A stretch of DNA of 64,000 bases from G963676095 sp963676095 (GTDB lineage Bacteria > Bacteroidota > Bacteroidia > Bacteroidales > Prolixibacteraceae), in contig OY781040.1 of NCBI GenBank assembly GCA_963676095.1, positions 7,575,544 through 7,639,543 of the forward strand. Direction: 5' to 3'. The position numbers were made by a program, and so were the translations under genes. The number at the start of each line of letters is the position of its first letter. Within the stretch, counting starts at the first letter, position 1. Shown piece by piece: positions 17,756 to 24,452 of the stretch. Under the pieces are notes generated by a model. That model saw only the letters and a list, made by a program, of their open reading frames with translations. It was not told where the DNA came from and did no database searches.

Positions 17756-18469
17756 TTACTTCGAGGCAACCTCTAATTTAGCAATCTTTTCATTCTGTAA
17801 CTTTACCATTTGTTTGAGTTCTTCAATTTCGTTATTTTGTTTTTCCAATTCTATGATCTTTTTATTCTGGTCTATCACATAGAGTGTTAGTTCCTCAATT
17901 TTTTGCAGAAGTTTAGTATTCATTTCTCCCAGCGCAATTCCATCTTTCATGTCCTCCGCTTTTGGTATATCAGGTAAGTGGTTGTTATCTTCAATATATT
18001 TCTCAACCTCCTTTAACGATCTGATTTTGTAATTATTCGAAAATACAAAATCTGGATATTGGCTTATATCAGCTAATACTTTTATTTCTTTTGAAATAAT
18101 TGTACCATTGACGGACAGCTTTGCTTTTGGATTATCCGTTCCAATGCCAATATTTCCATTACCATCGTCTAAAATTATTTTTCGCCATGCAGTCCAGGCA
18201 TTTGTTGTTTGGTTAAATTGCCTTATAATGAAACCCTCGTTTTCTTTTCCTGTTGTTGATAGTTCAAAATTTCTAAAGATTCCTCCATTAATTGTAAGTT
18301 TAGTTGAATAGGGGTAAGTCCAATTTTTTGTATTGTTATCGCCTGGTCCACTTTGATAGATAATTCCACTTGGTAAATTTACGATTGATTCAGTCTCATC
18401 ATATGCTGTTTGCCCACTTAATTTGCATACAAATACGAATAATAAGATAACTAAAAGTTCATTTTTCAT
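17756..18469 (-). CDS. Secreted NVGIGT-type surface protein paralogue, 237 aa
   Basis: It starts with a signal peptide (MKNELLVILLFVFVCKLSGQ) and has a shorter repeat region (NGNIGIGTDNPKAKLSVNGT) than its neighbour. The C-terminal block is clearly related: DFVFSNNYKIRSLKEVEKYI, NHLPDIPKAEDM, GEMNTKLLQKIEELTLYVID and a coiled coil. Residues 60-110 (FEL...NQTTNAWTAWRKI) look like a small fibre-head domain. Same orientation and same following repeat as the first copy indicate a tandem duplication that later diverged. Confidence 0.7.
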   Translation of the reverse strand: MKNELLVILLFVFVCKLSGQTAYDETESIVNLPSGIIYQSGPGDNNTKNWTYPYSTKLTINGGIFRNFELSTTGKENEGFIIRQFNQTTNAWTAWRKIILDDGNGNIGIGTDNPKAKLSVNGTIISKEIKVLADISQYPDFVFSNNYKIRSLKEVEKYIEDNNHLPDIPKAEDMKDGIALGEMNTKLLQKIEELTLYVIDQNKKIIELEKQNNEIEELKQMVKLQNEKIAKLEVASK

Positions 18470-18578
18470 CCTAATAATTTTTAGTCTAACAATATTTATT
18501 TTTCACTTAACTTATAGACAGTCATTTATACTATCCTACTCCTTGGATTTTAAAATATTCCAATGATATTCTACCCCC

Positions 18579-18665
18579 CCCAATTTACGGCAATCCGGGA
18601 TAATTTATTGCTTCCTGGAAAAATAATTCTGAATCTTACCAAATTCGAGGCTTTTAAAGTGAACC
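18579..18665 (+). repeat. Dispersed ~90-bp repeat, copy B
   Basis: Partner of 6621-6710, with the runs CAATTTACG, AATAATTCTGA, TTACCAA and GGCTTTTAAAGTGAACC in the same order. It is located just beyond the Fic gene stop. Confidence 0.6.
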
Positions 18666-18690
18666 AATTATTAGTATTAGTGTTCCCATC

Positions 18691-19287
18691 TCATGACCTG
18701 GCAAATCGAAGTAACGGTTCGTAATTATTCCTATCGGCTTCCTTTACTGCCTTAAGATAAGCTGTTCTGGCATCACTATTTTTAACAAGATTTCCTGATC
18801 CCCATGAAAAAACAGGAAGTTTATATATCTTACCAATAATGACGTCTGCCATTAACCGGCTATGCCTCCCATTTCCATTAGGAAAACAATGGATGCTTAC
18901 TATCCGGTGTTTGAACCGTACTGCGATTTCATCTGGGACAAATGTATCATGTTCTGTCCAATAGATTGCATCATCCAGTAACGCCTTTAACGCGGTCGGT
19001 ATTTGCCATTTATCAACCCCTATATTTTTGTTGGTCTTTCTAAATTCACCAGCCCAGGCCCAAACGTTCCCATACATGCGTTTATGAAGTCTTTTAATGA
19101 ACTGCTCTGAGAAGATAGTCTTCATGTTTAGAGAACGTGTTAGTATCCACTGAATAGCCTCTTCTATATTCAGTTGCTCAAACTCATCTAGCTCTGCCCT
19201 TGTGGCGATTGTCGGGATAAGCAAACCTTCTTTTTCATCTTCATCCAACGGAGTTTGCCCGTTGATGTATTCCAGATCTAATCCCAT
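18691..19287 (-). CDS. Fic-domain protein, mobile mystery protein B type
   Basis: Fic proteins transfer AMP or related groups from nucleotides to target proteins. The full catalytic motif is present (HCFPNGNGRHSRLMAD, matching HxFx[D/N]GNGR). The N-terminal half has the layout of mobile mystery protein B (GLDLEYINGQTPLDEDE; RMYGNVWAWAGEFRKTNKNI), which always follows the HTH protein A, as here. No inhibitory (S/T)xxxE(G/N) helix was identified within it; control may rest with protein A. It overlaps the upstream gene by 10 bases. Confidence 0.85.
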   Translation of the reverse strand: MGLDLEYINGQTPLDEDEKEGLLIPTIATRAELDEFEQLNIEEAIQWILTRSLNMKTIFSEQFIKRLHKRMYGNVWAWAGEFRKTNKNIGVDKWQIPTALKALLDDAIYWTEHDTFVPDEIAVRFKHRIVSIHCFPNGNGRHSRLMADVIIGKIYKLPVFSWGSGNLVKNSDARTAYLKAVKEADRNNYEPLLRFARS

Positions 19288-19736
19288 AATATTTTAGGCA
19301 TTTCATATTTAAGTAAAGCAGTCCGCTCCTCGATAGCTTTTTTTAGCCTTTTTTCTGAGTTTTCCTGATCTTCCAATTTCATCGTATTAGATGTCCTGGA
19401 AACTATTTCAGTGGCCAGGGCTTTTGCTTTTCGGTCAATTAACGCCTCGAGTGATCCATCATTGGGAACAAAGCCATAAACCAATGTCATATCTAAGGTC
19501 TGTGCAATTTCTCTTAGTGATTTTATGGTTATAGAACCATTACTTTCTCTCTTTTCCATTTCCTGGATACTTTGCCTGGTAACAGACATCTTATTGGCTA
19601 ATTGTTGTAACGACATACCGAATGCTAAACGAATGGCTTTTATCCATCCAGTAGGGGGCATAGCTACTTTTGTCGCAGGAACGAAAGCCTTAAATTTTGA
19701 CTCTAACTGTTCAATTAATAATTTTTTCTTATTCAT
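19278..19736 (-). CDS. HTH regulator, mobile mystery protein A type, 152 aa
   Basis: Residues 30-85 form an XRE helix-turn-helix (IRLAFGMSLQQLANKMSVTR, QSIQEMEKRE). The rest is helical and charged. The A/B pair behaves genomically like a toxin-antitoxin cassette carried on mobile elements; A is the presumed repressor and antidote. Upstream it has a TACTTTTG -7 box flanked by direct repeats that could be its operator. Confidence 0.8.
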   Translation of the reverse strand: MNKKKLLIEQLESKFKAFVPATKVAMPPTGWIKAIRLAFGMSLQQLANKMSVTRQSIQEMEKRESNGSITIKSLREIAQTLDMTLVYGFVPNDGSLEALIDRKAKALATEIVSRTSNTMKLEDQENSEKRLKKAIEERTALLKYEMPKILWD

Positions 19737-19746
19737 TCTGTAAGGT

Positions 19747-19790
19747 TATAATCTGACTTATTGTCTACAAAAGTAAATATATAACCTGAC
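19747..19790 (-). promoter_or_regulatory. Mobile-mystery promoter with two direct repeats
   Basis: TATAATCTGAC (19747-19757) and TATAACCTGAC (19780-19790), plus-strand orientation, flank a minus-strand -7 box TACTTTTG (19775-19768). Only one base differs between the repeats. The placement suits binding by the HTH protein. A clear -33 TTG at proper spacing is lacking. Confidence 0.5.
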
Positions 19791-19884
19791 AAATAAAAAT
19801 TATTCGTCAACATTTATATTGACAATACTCACTTTATGCGACCTTATTGTGCTGCACACGGGCTTAATCGTTGTGTAGGGTAAT

Positions 19885-20025
19885 TTATTTATTATCAACC
19901 TCTTTATTGATAAAACTTTTTCCCGCTTTTCTTTCTCCTTTCCAGAATTGTCGTTTTAGAAATCCTCGAAGATGTTTTGCCCATTCTCCAGTTGTCGTTA
20001 ATTGTCCTTTTCTCTTATTTGCCAT
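19885..20025 (-). CDS. Small basic protein, 46 aa
   Basis: The frame MANKRKGQLTTTGEWAKHLR continues to a TAA at 19885; RFxKRQFWKGERKAGKS is strongly basic and tryptophan-rich. A GAGG motif precedes the start by five bases. It resembles short conserved Bacteroidota proteins of unknown function, possibly nucleic-acid binding given the charge. Confidence 0.5.
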   Translation of the reverse strand: MANKRKGQLTTTGEWAKHLRGFLKRQFWKGERKAGKSFINKEVDNK

Positions 20026-20076
20026 AAACCTCAATCATTTTTCCACGAGCCAATTTATCAATAAACCAATCGTTGT

Positions 20077-20295
20077 TTATTTTTTTAAGAATAAAGAAGC
20101 CTTAAAATCATCATAATACTTCTTCCGAAGTGAATCATAGGTCGGGTATTTTCGAAGACTTTCCTTTAATGCATCCATGGCACCTGTGAGTTCAAGACCG
20201 TCCGGGGTCATTTTGAACAGATCTAAGTTAATGGACAAAAAATCTACATCGTTGGTCACCTGAGAATTATGAATATCTTTATCGGTCTTTTTCAT
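20077..20295 (-). CDS. Hypothetical protein, 72 aa
   Basis: A charged protein with no signal or membrane segment (KKTDKDIHNSQV, TPDGLELTGAMDALKESLRK, YDSLRKKYYDDFKAS). No family recognised. It sits 46 bases beyond the chaperone gene of the toxin-antitoxin-chaperone operon on the same strand and could be its last gene. Confidence 0.45.
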   Translation of the reverse strand: MKKTDKDIHNSQVTNDVDFLSINLDLFKMTPDGLELTGAMDALKESLRKYPTYDSLRKKYYDDFKASLFLKK

Positions 20296-20341
20296 CTCAA
20301 ATCTTTACTTGTGCTATAAAAGATACAACCTTTAGTATTGT

Positions 20342-20818
20342 TTACTCCGATTCCTTTTGAGATTTAATTTCCGGTGATAACCTGAATAAGCCATCTTCCA
20401 AGATTATCGTAGAAATATTTACCGTTGGGATGACAAATTTATTAAAGTCTGTATTTTCTGTTTTTGCATGCAATATTCCACGTGTCGTTCCCACTGTAAG
20501 CATCGCAAAATGACGTAAAAATACTTTAGGCATTTTTAAAAAATTATCTTTCTCTGGCAGAAGTAATTCATTCCAGGAATCGTCTTCTATTTTAAAATGA
20601 CAACTGGCTTCAATAATAATAAATGGTTTATTATCTGCTTCAAAAATAAATTTTGAAAAACACGCTACCATCTTCCTTTTGTCGTTGAAGCCAAAATGTA
20701 TTCTTGTGCTTAATTTGATATTGCCGGAAAGATTGACATCGTCAATTACCGCAAACTGCTCTGTTGTTATCTTATGCAGCGAAAAATGTAATGTAGTCAA
20801 TTTATTATTTTCCATCAT
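20342..20818 (-). CDS. SecB-like chaperone of a toxin-antitoxin-chaperone operon
   Basis: The start at 20818 gives an ATGA overlap with the stop of the antitoxin gene. About 158 residues with alternating beta strands followed by LRHFAMLTVGTTRGILHAKT and FNKFVIPTVNIS, which parallels the SecB segment ending in SRGTFPQLNLAPVNF. In toxin-antitoxin-chaperone modules a SecB-like protein folds and shields the aggregation-prone antitoxin. Position as third gene after toxin and HTH antitoxin matches that design. The similarity is remote and judged by eye. Confidence 0.65.
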   Translation of the reverse strand: MMENNKLTTLHFSLHKITTEQFAVIDDVNLSGNIKLSTRIHFGFNDKRKMVACFSKFIFEADNKPFIIIEASCHFKIEDDSWNELLLPEKDNFLKMPKVFLRHFAMLTVGTTRGILHAKTENTDFNKFVIPTVNISTIILEDGLFRLSPEIKSQKESE

Positions 20819-21519
20819 GCAGCTTTTTCCTCTTCGTAACATTCTTCTCCGGACATAGAAATACTATTCCGTATCATTTCATAATCAAAAGTCTCCAAGT
20901 AACTTTCCCCTTGTTTTTGAGAAATGGTCGTGACTGGCTGGATTTTTGACATTAAATCTTGAGATACTTGCAACTCTACTTGAAAGGATGGGACTTCTAT
21001 AAGAGTAATATTAAGTGCTTTTTCTATTTTGCAAATTGTTTCCAGCGTTAGGTTTTCTTCTCCTTTAACAATCCTATTCACATATTGAGGAGATACTGAC
21101 AATTTTTGAGCAAGTTCTTTTTGAGTTATGGATTGTTCTTTTAACGATTTTAATATTTTCAAAGCGATCATTGCCGATTTGTTTAACCATTCTTCGTTTT
21201 GATCGAAATATTCGGCATCAGCCAGCCATTGAGATGATTGATTTTGTATGTTTTCATTTAAAACTTCATCTATTTTTTTAAAATCGATCTCCGGCACTTT
21301 TTCAATAGCCAATGACAATTCGACTAATTTAGAGAGCTTAAAATCAAAATTTCCATTTAATACCTGAGAAATATAACCTTTAGAAACACCTATCTCCTTC
21401 GCAAACTGTGTTCTTGTGATGCCTTTCTCATTAAGATAATCTGTTATCTGTCGAAATAATTCATTCTGGATCGTTGTGACATTATAACCTTTGTTCCTTA
21501 TTAATTGCTCTCTTTTCAT
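20815..21519 (-). CDS. HigA-like antitoxin with two helix-turn-helix domains, 234 aa
   Basis: Two XRE domains are seen: residues ~25-80 (EKGITRTQFAKEIGVSKGYI, SQVLNG) and ~118-172 (EQSITQKELAQKLSVSPQYV, NRIVKGEENL). Then follow ~50 residues rich in Gln/Ser/Glu that could be the chaperone-dependent tail. Antitoxins of this class usually have one HTH; tandem domains suggest an internal duplication. It overlaps the toxin gene by 4 bases and the chaperone gene by 4, so all three are translationally coupled. Confidence 0.75.
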   Translation of the reverse strand: MKREQLIRNKGYNVTTIQNELFRQITDYLNEKGITRTQFAKEIGVSKGYISQVLNGNFDFKLSKLVELSLAIEKVPEIDFKKIDEVLNENIQNQSSQWLADAEYFDQNEEWLNKSAMIALKILKSLKEQSITQKELAQKLSVSPQYVNRIVKGEENLTLETICKIEKALNITLIEVPSFQVELQVSQDLMSKIQPVTTISQKQGESYLETFDYEMIRNSISMSGEECYEEEKAA

Positions 21520-21908
21520 TTCTTTATGGTTTTAATGTATGCCCTTTTTATTGATCTAAATTTCCGAATGTCCTTCGGTTGACTGTTTTTATAACCACCA
21601 AAAACAATCGTTTTTCCCTCGGGTGTTTTTATTGCATAGACGCGAAGATGGTTTGTTTTAAATTCATATTCCTTAACCCGGTCCTTTTTTGTTAACGTTA
21701 TATCTCGAAACTTGGCTTTAGGTAAAAGTTTGTTGTTTGCTATGTCTTCTATGAAGCTGTAAATCGAACCAATTTCTTCAACATACTGACCTTGTCTAAT
21801 TATTTCGTCCTCATATTCATCAAATTGGCAATTCCCATCAATACATAATTTAAAGATTTTCTGTTTACCTCTTATCTCATCAATCCATTTTAACGTATAA
21901 TTTCCCAT
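21516..21908 (-). CDS. HigB/RelE-fold toxin, 130 aa
   Basis: The pattern is of a RelE/HigB-type mRNA interferase: FRDITLTKKDRVKEYEFKTN, HLRVYAIKTPEGKTIVFGGY (C-terminal beta sheet) and a basic helical tail KDIRKFRSIKRAY. First gene in the operon, ahead of the HTH antitoxin, as in HigBA. A perfect 8-bp palindrome sits three bases upstream of its start. Confidence 0.7.
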   Translation of the reverse strand: MGNYTLKWIDEIRGKQKIFKLCIDGNCQFDEYEDEIIRQGQYVEEIGSIYSFIEDIANNKLLPKAKFRDITLTKKDRVKEYEFKTNHLRVYAIKTPEGKTIVFGGYKNSQPKDIRKFRSIKRAYIKTIKK

Positions 21909-21911
21909 AAT

Positions 21912-21929
21912 GTTTAGTTTTAACTAAAC
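21912..21929 (-). promoter_or_regulatory. Operator-like palindrome before toxin-antitoxin-chaperone operon
   Basis: GTTTAGTT-TT-AACTAAAC is a perfect 8+8 inverted repeat located directly ahead of the toxin start codon. Likely bound by the tandem-HTH antitoxin; it would also pair in the mRNA and could mask the ribosome site. Confidence 0.55.
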
Positions 21930-22026
21930 TTCATTCAAAGAAAAAGATTAATTAATCATTTTCCAAGATATTTTTTTAATTTTTTATTCTGCGGGGGGTA
22001 CTGCGGGCCTATTGGCTTAATCCGGT

Positions 22027-22048
22027 AAGCAGGACTCTTTCTCCGATG
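22027..22048 (+). repeat. Structured repeat R3, partial
   Basis: AGCAGGACTCTTTCTCCGAT plus GT matches the left arm and loop of R1, but the right arm is lost (TACTAATT instead of CCTGCT). It lies just beyond the stop of the HEPN-like gene, so again at the 3' end of a minus-strand gene. Confidence 0.5.
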
Positions 22049-22094
22049 TACTAATTACTGGAATAGGCCATAGGCCTAGCGGCTTCCCACTCGA

Positions 22095-23177
22095 TTATAA
22101 GCAGTAATTTTTTGTTTCAATCTGGTTTAACCAAATAATTACACTATCAAATGCTTCAAATAATTGAGTAGACTCGTTCTCTTCAATTTTTACATCGCCA
22201 CCGTGTGCAATAATATTTCTCTTATTAAGCCAAAATTCTCGAATTATCTCGTATTGATTTGAATTTATGCTTTTATAATTTAAACCTGTAATTGATTCTA
22301 GAAATTCACTAATAAGTCCTGGAATGTAAGTACTACTAATCTTTTTGTTCGTTCGATATTTTTTCACGAACACATCTCTGTCATAGTCTGTATCAGTAGA
22401 ATTTGCGATTTCTTTAAATACTTTATTAACTGTTATATCTAATGAGTTTGCAAGATTCATAACGACTTCGCGGTAATTATTTTTTGCAAATTGATAAATC
22501 GCATCTAAAAATAAAGTTCTCGCGAAATCAACTTTGTTATCATGAATTACGTTTGATATAGCTTCTTCCCATATATCTAGTGTAATCGGAATACCTTTGT
22601 TATATCTTAAAATTGTCAACAAGTTAGAATGAAATTGGAAGTTGTCAATTATTCCATTTCCTTTGACTATTCCTTCAGTTGTCACGCTTTCGACATTTAA
22701 TGTCGGATAACCAATCCAAAATTGCCCCGATAAATTTCGTAATTGTGAAGTTAGTTTTTTTAAAAAGCTTGGAGTATTAAAAGAATACGGGATTGACGTA
22801 TCAAATCTCAACGTGTCAACGGGTGTAAATCCAAAATATTCTTTTGGAAATTCGATATTTGGAAATTTCATAACCATTGCTCTCTCAAAACTAAAGATCT
22901 CATTTTGTTGTACATACATTCCAACATAATTTAGGTCTTTATCATAGATTGGATGTGAGCATGTACCACTGGGAATAGGAAGTTTTATTTTTCTTCCTTT
23001 TGAATCAAAATATAATAATGGTTTAAATGAATAATCGTGATTATAAGGATACGATTTGTATGGTTTGTATAATTTGAATTTGCAATTATCCATCTCAAAA
23101 TATATTGATCTGTTAATTGACTTTGTATCAATAATCATATTATATGAGAAAGTATAAAAGTTTGCATGTTTGTACAT
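22095..23177 (-). CDS. HEPN-like protein of unknown function, 360 aa
   Basis: The C-terminal ~120 residues are helical and end in FWLNKRNIIAHGG, the R-x4-H signature of HEPN ribonuclease-like domains; the upstream part (1-200) is beta-rich and unrecognised (YFDSKGRKIKLPIPSGTCSH). This split resembles defence proteins such as ApeA-type HEPN effectors, but no specific match can be claimed. An alternative start at residue 14 (MIIDTKSIN) is possible. The IS630 copy inserted 28 bases upstream of its start probably removed or replaced the native promoter. Confidence 0.5.
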   Translation of the reverse strand: MYKHANFYTFSYNMIIDTKSINRSIYFEMDNCKFKLYKPYKSYPYNHDYSFKPLLYFDSKGRKIKLPIPSGTCSHPIYDKDLNYVGMYVQQNEIFSFERAMVMKFPNIEFPKEYFGFTPVDTLRFDTSIPYSFNTPSFLKKLTSQLRNLSGQFWIGYPTLNVESVTTEGIVKGNGIIDNFQFHSNLLTILRYNKGIPITLDIWEEAISNVIHDNKVDFARTLFLDAIYQFAKNNYREVVMNLANSLDITVNKVFKEIANSTDTDYDRDVFVKKYRTNKKISSTYIPGLISEFLESITGLNYKSINSNQYEIIREFWLNKRNIIAHGGDVKIEENESTQLFEAFDSVIIWLNQIETKNYCL

Positions 23178-23213
23178 AGGCGATTTTATTGCTTATAACG
23201 TTCTAGTGTTATG

Positions 23214-23840
23214 TCAACGATCATATGACGGATAAAGTCTCTTTAGTTTTATACGAGCCTTCTCCGAGGTAAACTGCCAGTTAATTTTCTTGTCGAGCCC
23301 ATTGCGAGCCTTTTCCCAAGCTTCAGCTTCTTCCCGAACTTTATCAATCGACTCCATTCTCCGCCCAAGACATTGATTATTCAATACGTTTAGTTCGATT
23401 TCAGCCATATCCAACCAGCTCCCATGTTTGGGGGTAAAAACAAACTCAAACCTATCCAGTATCCGTTTGGCCTCGGCCGGTTCATATCGTTCGTAAAACG
23501 CTCCTGGTGTATGAGTTCCAAGGTTGTCCATAACCAAAGTGATCAGTTTCGCTTCCGGATAATGCTCGTCAGCAATTTCCTTGATAAACTCAGCCCAGTC
23601 AACCTTGCACTTTCTTTCGGTGACTTTTACCGTGCGGAATCCTGCTAACGGTTCATTAGCGAGAAAGATGTTACAAACCCCTAGACGTTTGTATTCATAA
23701 TCGCATTTACGATCATGCCCTTTACTCATCGGAATCGGAACCCGGGTTTCTCCAATCAACTGCTTGGGCGATTCATCCATGCAAACCACGGGTCGATCTG
23801 GATTATATGGCCTCCTGTAGACATCCAGAACCTTTTCCAT
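23214..23840 (-). CDS. IS630 transposase, catalytic (DDE) part
   Basis: PVVCMDESPKQLIGE holds the first catalytic Asp, LVMDNLGTHTPGAFYERYEP the second, and HGSWLDMAEIELNVL the final Glu. The open frame actually enters from upstream: reading through GCLKPWKVVGWVIP-like sequence in the -1 frame joins it to the HTH part at an A8 run. Product expected as a fusion with the upstream part. Confidence 0.88.
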   Translation of the reverse strand: MEKVLDVYRRPYNPDRPVVCMDESPKQLIGETRVPIPMSKGHDRKCDYEYKRLGVCNIFLANEPLAGFRTVKVTERKCKVDWAEFIKEIADEHYPEAKLITLVMDNLGTHTPGAFYERYEPAEAKRILDRFEFVFTPKHGSWLDMAEIELNVLNNQCLGRRMESIDKVREEAEAWEKARNGLDKKINWQFTSEKARIKLKRLYPSYDR

Positions 23841-23887
23841 GGCTGCAACAAACTCTCCGTTTTCTTTGGCCGGAATAACCCATCCGA

Positions 23888-24349
23888 CTACTTTCCAAGG
23901 CTTAAGTTCGTTTTTTTTAGCGTCCGACGCACCGTTTCGTATGAAATACTTTCCGCAATCCGAAGTTCAACCAGTTTGTCGGACAATAGTCGCAAGGACC
24001 AACGGGCGTATCCTTTGGGAGGTTCTCCACAAGCCAGTGCAATTAAGTGGGCTTCCATGTCCCCGTCAACTAACTTATCATATCCCCTTGAAGTTGGCGC
24101 CATTTTTAATGCTGCATCCAGACCTTCTTCCACAAACCGCTTCTTTACCCGATCAATGGTTCTCATCCCGATCTTTAATACCTTACAGATTTCTTCATTA
24201 ATTTGTTGTTCCGTATTGTACTGACCGCGATCAACATTCAGGAGAATCAGTGCATGAATAACCTTTCTTGCAGCATGAGTTCCGGTTCGGGTAATTTCGG
24301 TCAATTGATTTCGTTCTTCCTGTGTGAGTGTGACTTTGTAGGTGTTCAT
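23888..24349 (-). CDS. IS630 transposase, N-terminal HTH part
   Basis: The DNA-binding region has repeated HTH segments (CKVLKIGMRTIDRVKKRFVE; RLLSDKLVELRIAESISYET). It stops at 23888 shortly after CTAAAAAAAACG (eight A on the coding strand). A -1 slip there continues as KKNELKPWKVVGWVIPAKEN into the catalytic frame, typical of programmed frameshifting in this family; a plain frameshift mutation is the alternative. Confidence 0.85.
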   Translation of the reverse strand: MNTYKVTLTQEERNQLTEITRTGTHAARKVIHALILLNVDRGQYNTEQQINEEICKVLKIGMRTIDRVKKRFVEEGLDAALKMAPTSRGYDKLVDGDMEAHLIALACGEPPKGYARWSLRLLSDKLVELRIAESISYETVRRTLKKTNLSLGK

Positions 24350-24452
24350 CGCTTTTTTTTGCTAAGATACACTTTTTATAATTACGTCATACTAGATGTG
24401 ACATAACACTAGTGTTTTCTTCATCGTTCGGACAAATAACCATTATTGGAGG

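Larger units (their letters stand above)
23204..24411 (-). mobile_element. IS630-family insertion sequence, complete with TA duplication
   Basis: The inverted ends are GTGTTATGTCA (23206-23216) and TGACATAACAC (24399-24409), each flanked by TA (23204-23205, 24410-24411), the target IS630 elements duplicate. That gives 1,204 bp between TA copies. It encodes a two-part transposase on the minus strand. Perfect ends and intact frames suggest a recent insertion. Confidence 0.88.

Noticed and set aside
16545..18469. NVGIGT genes as phage tail fibres of a second prophage
   Set aside because: Both have signal peptides and no phage neighbours; they match exported Bacteroidota surface proteins better.
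23424..24224. Plus-strand frames within the IS630 element
   Set aside because: Antisense to the transposase, with no recognisable domain.
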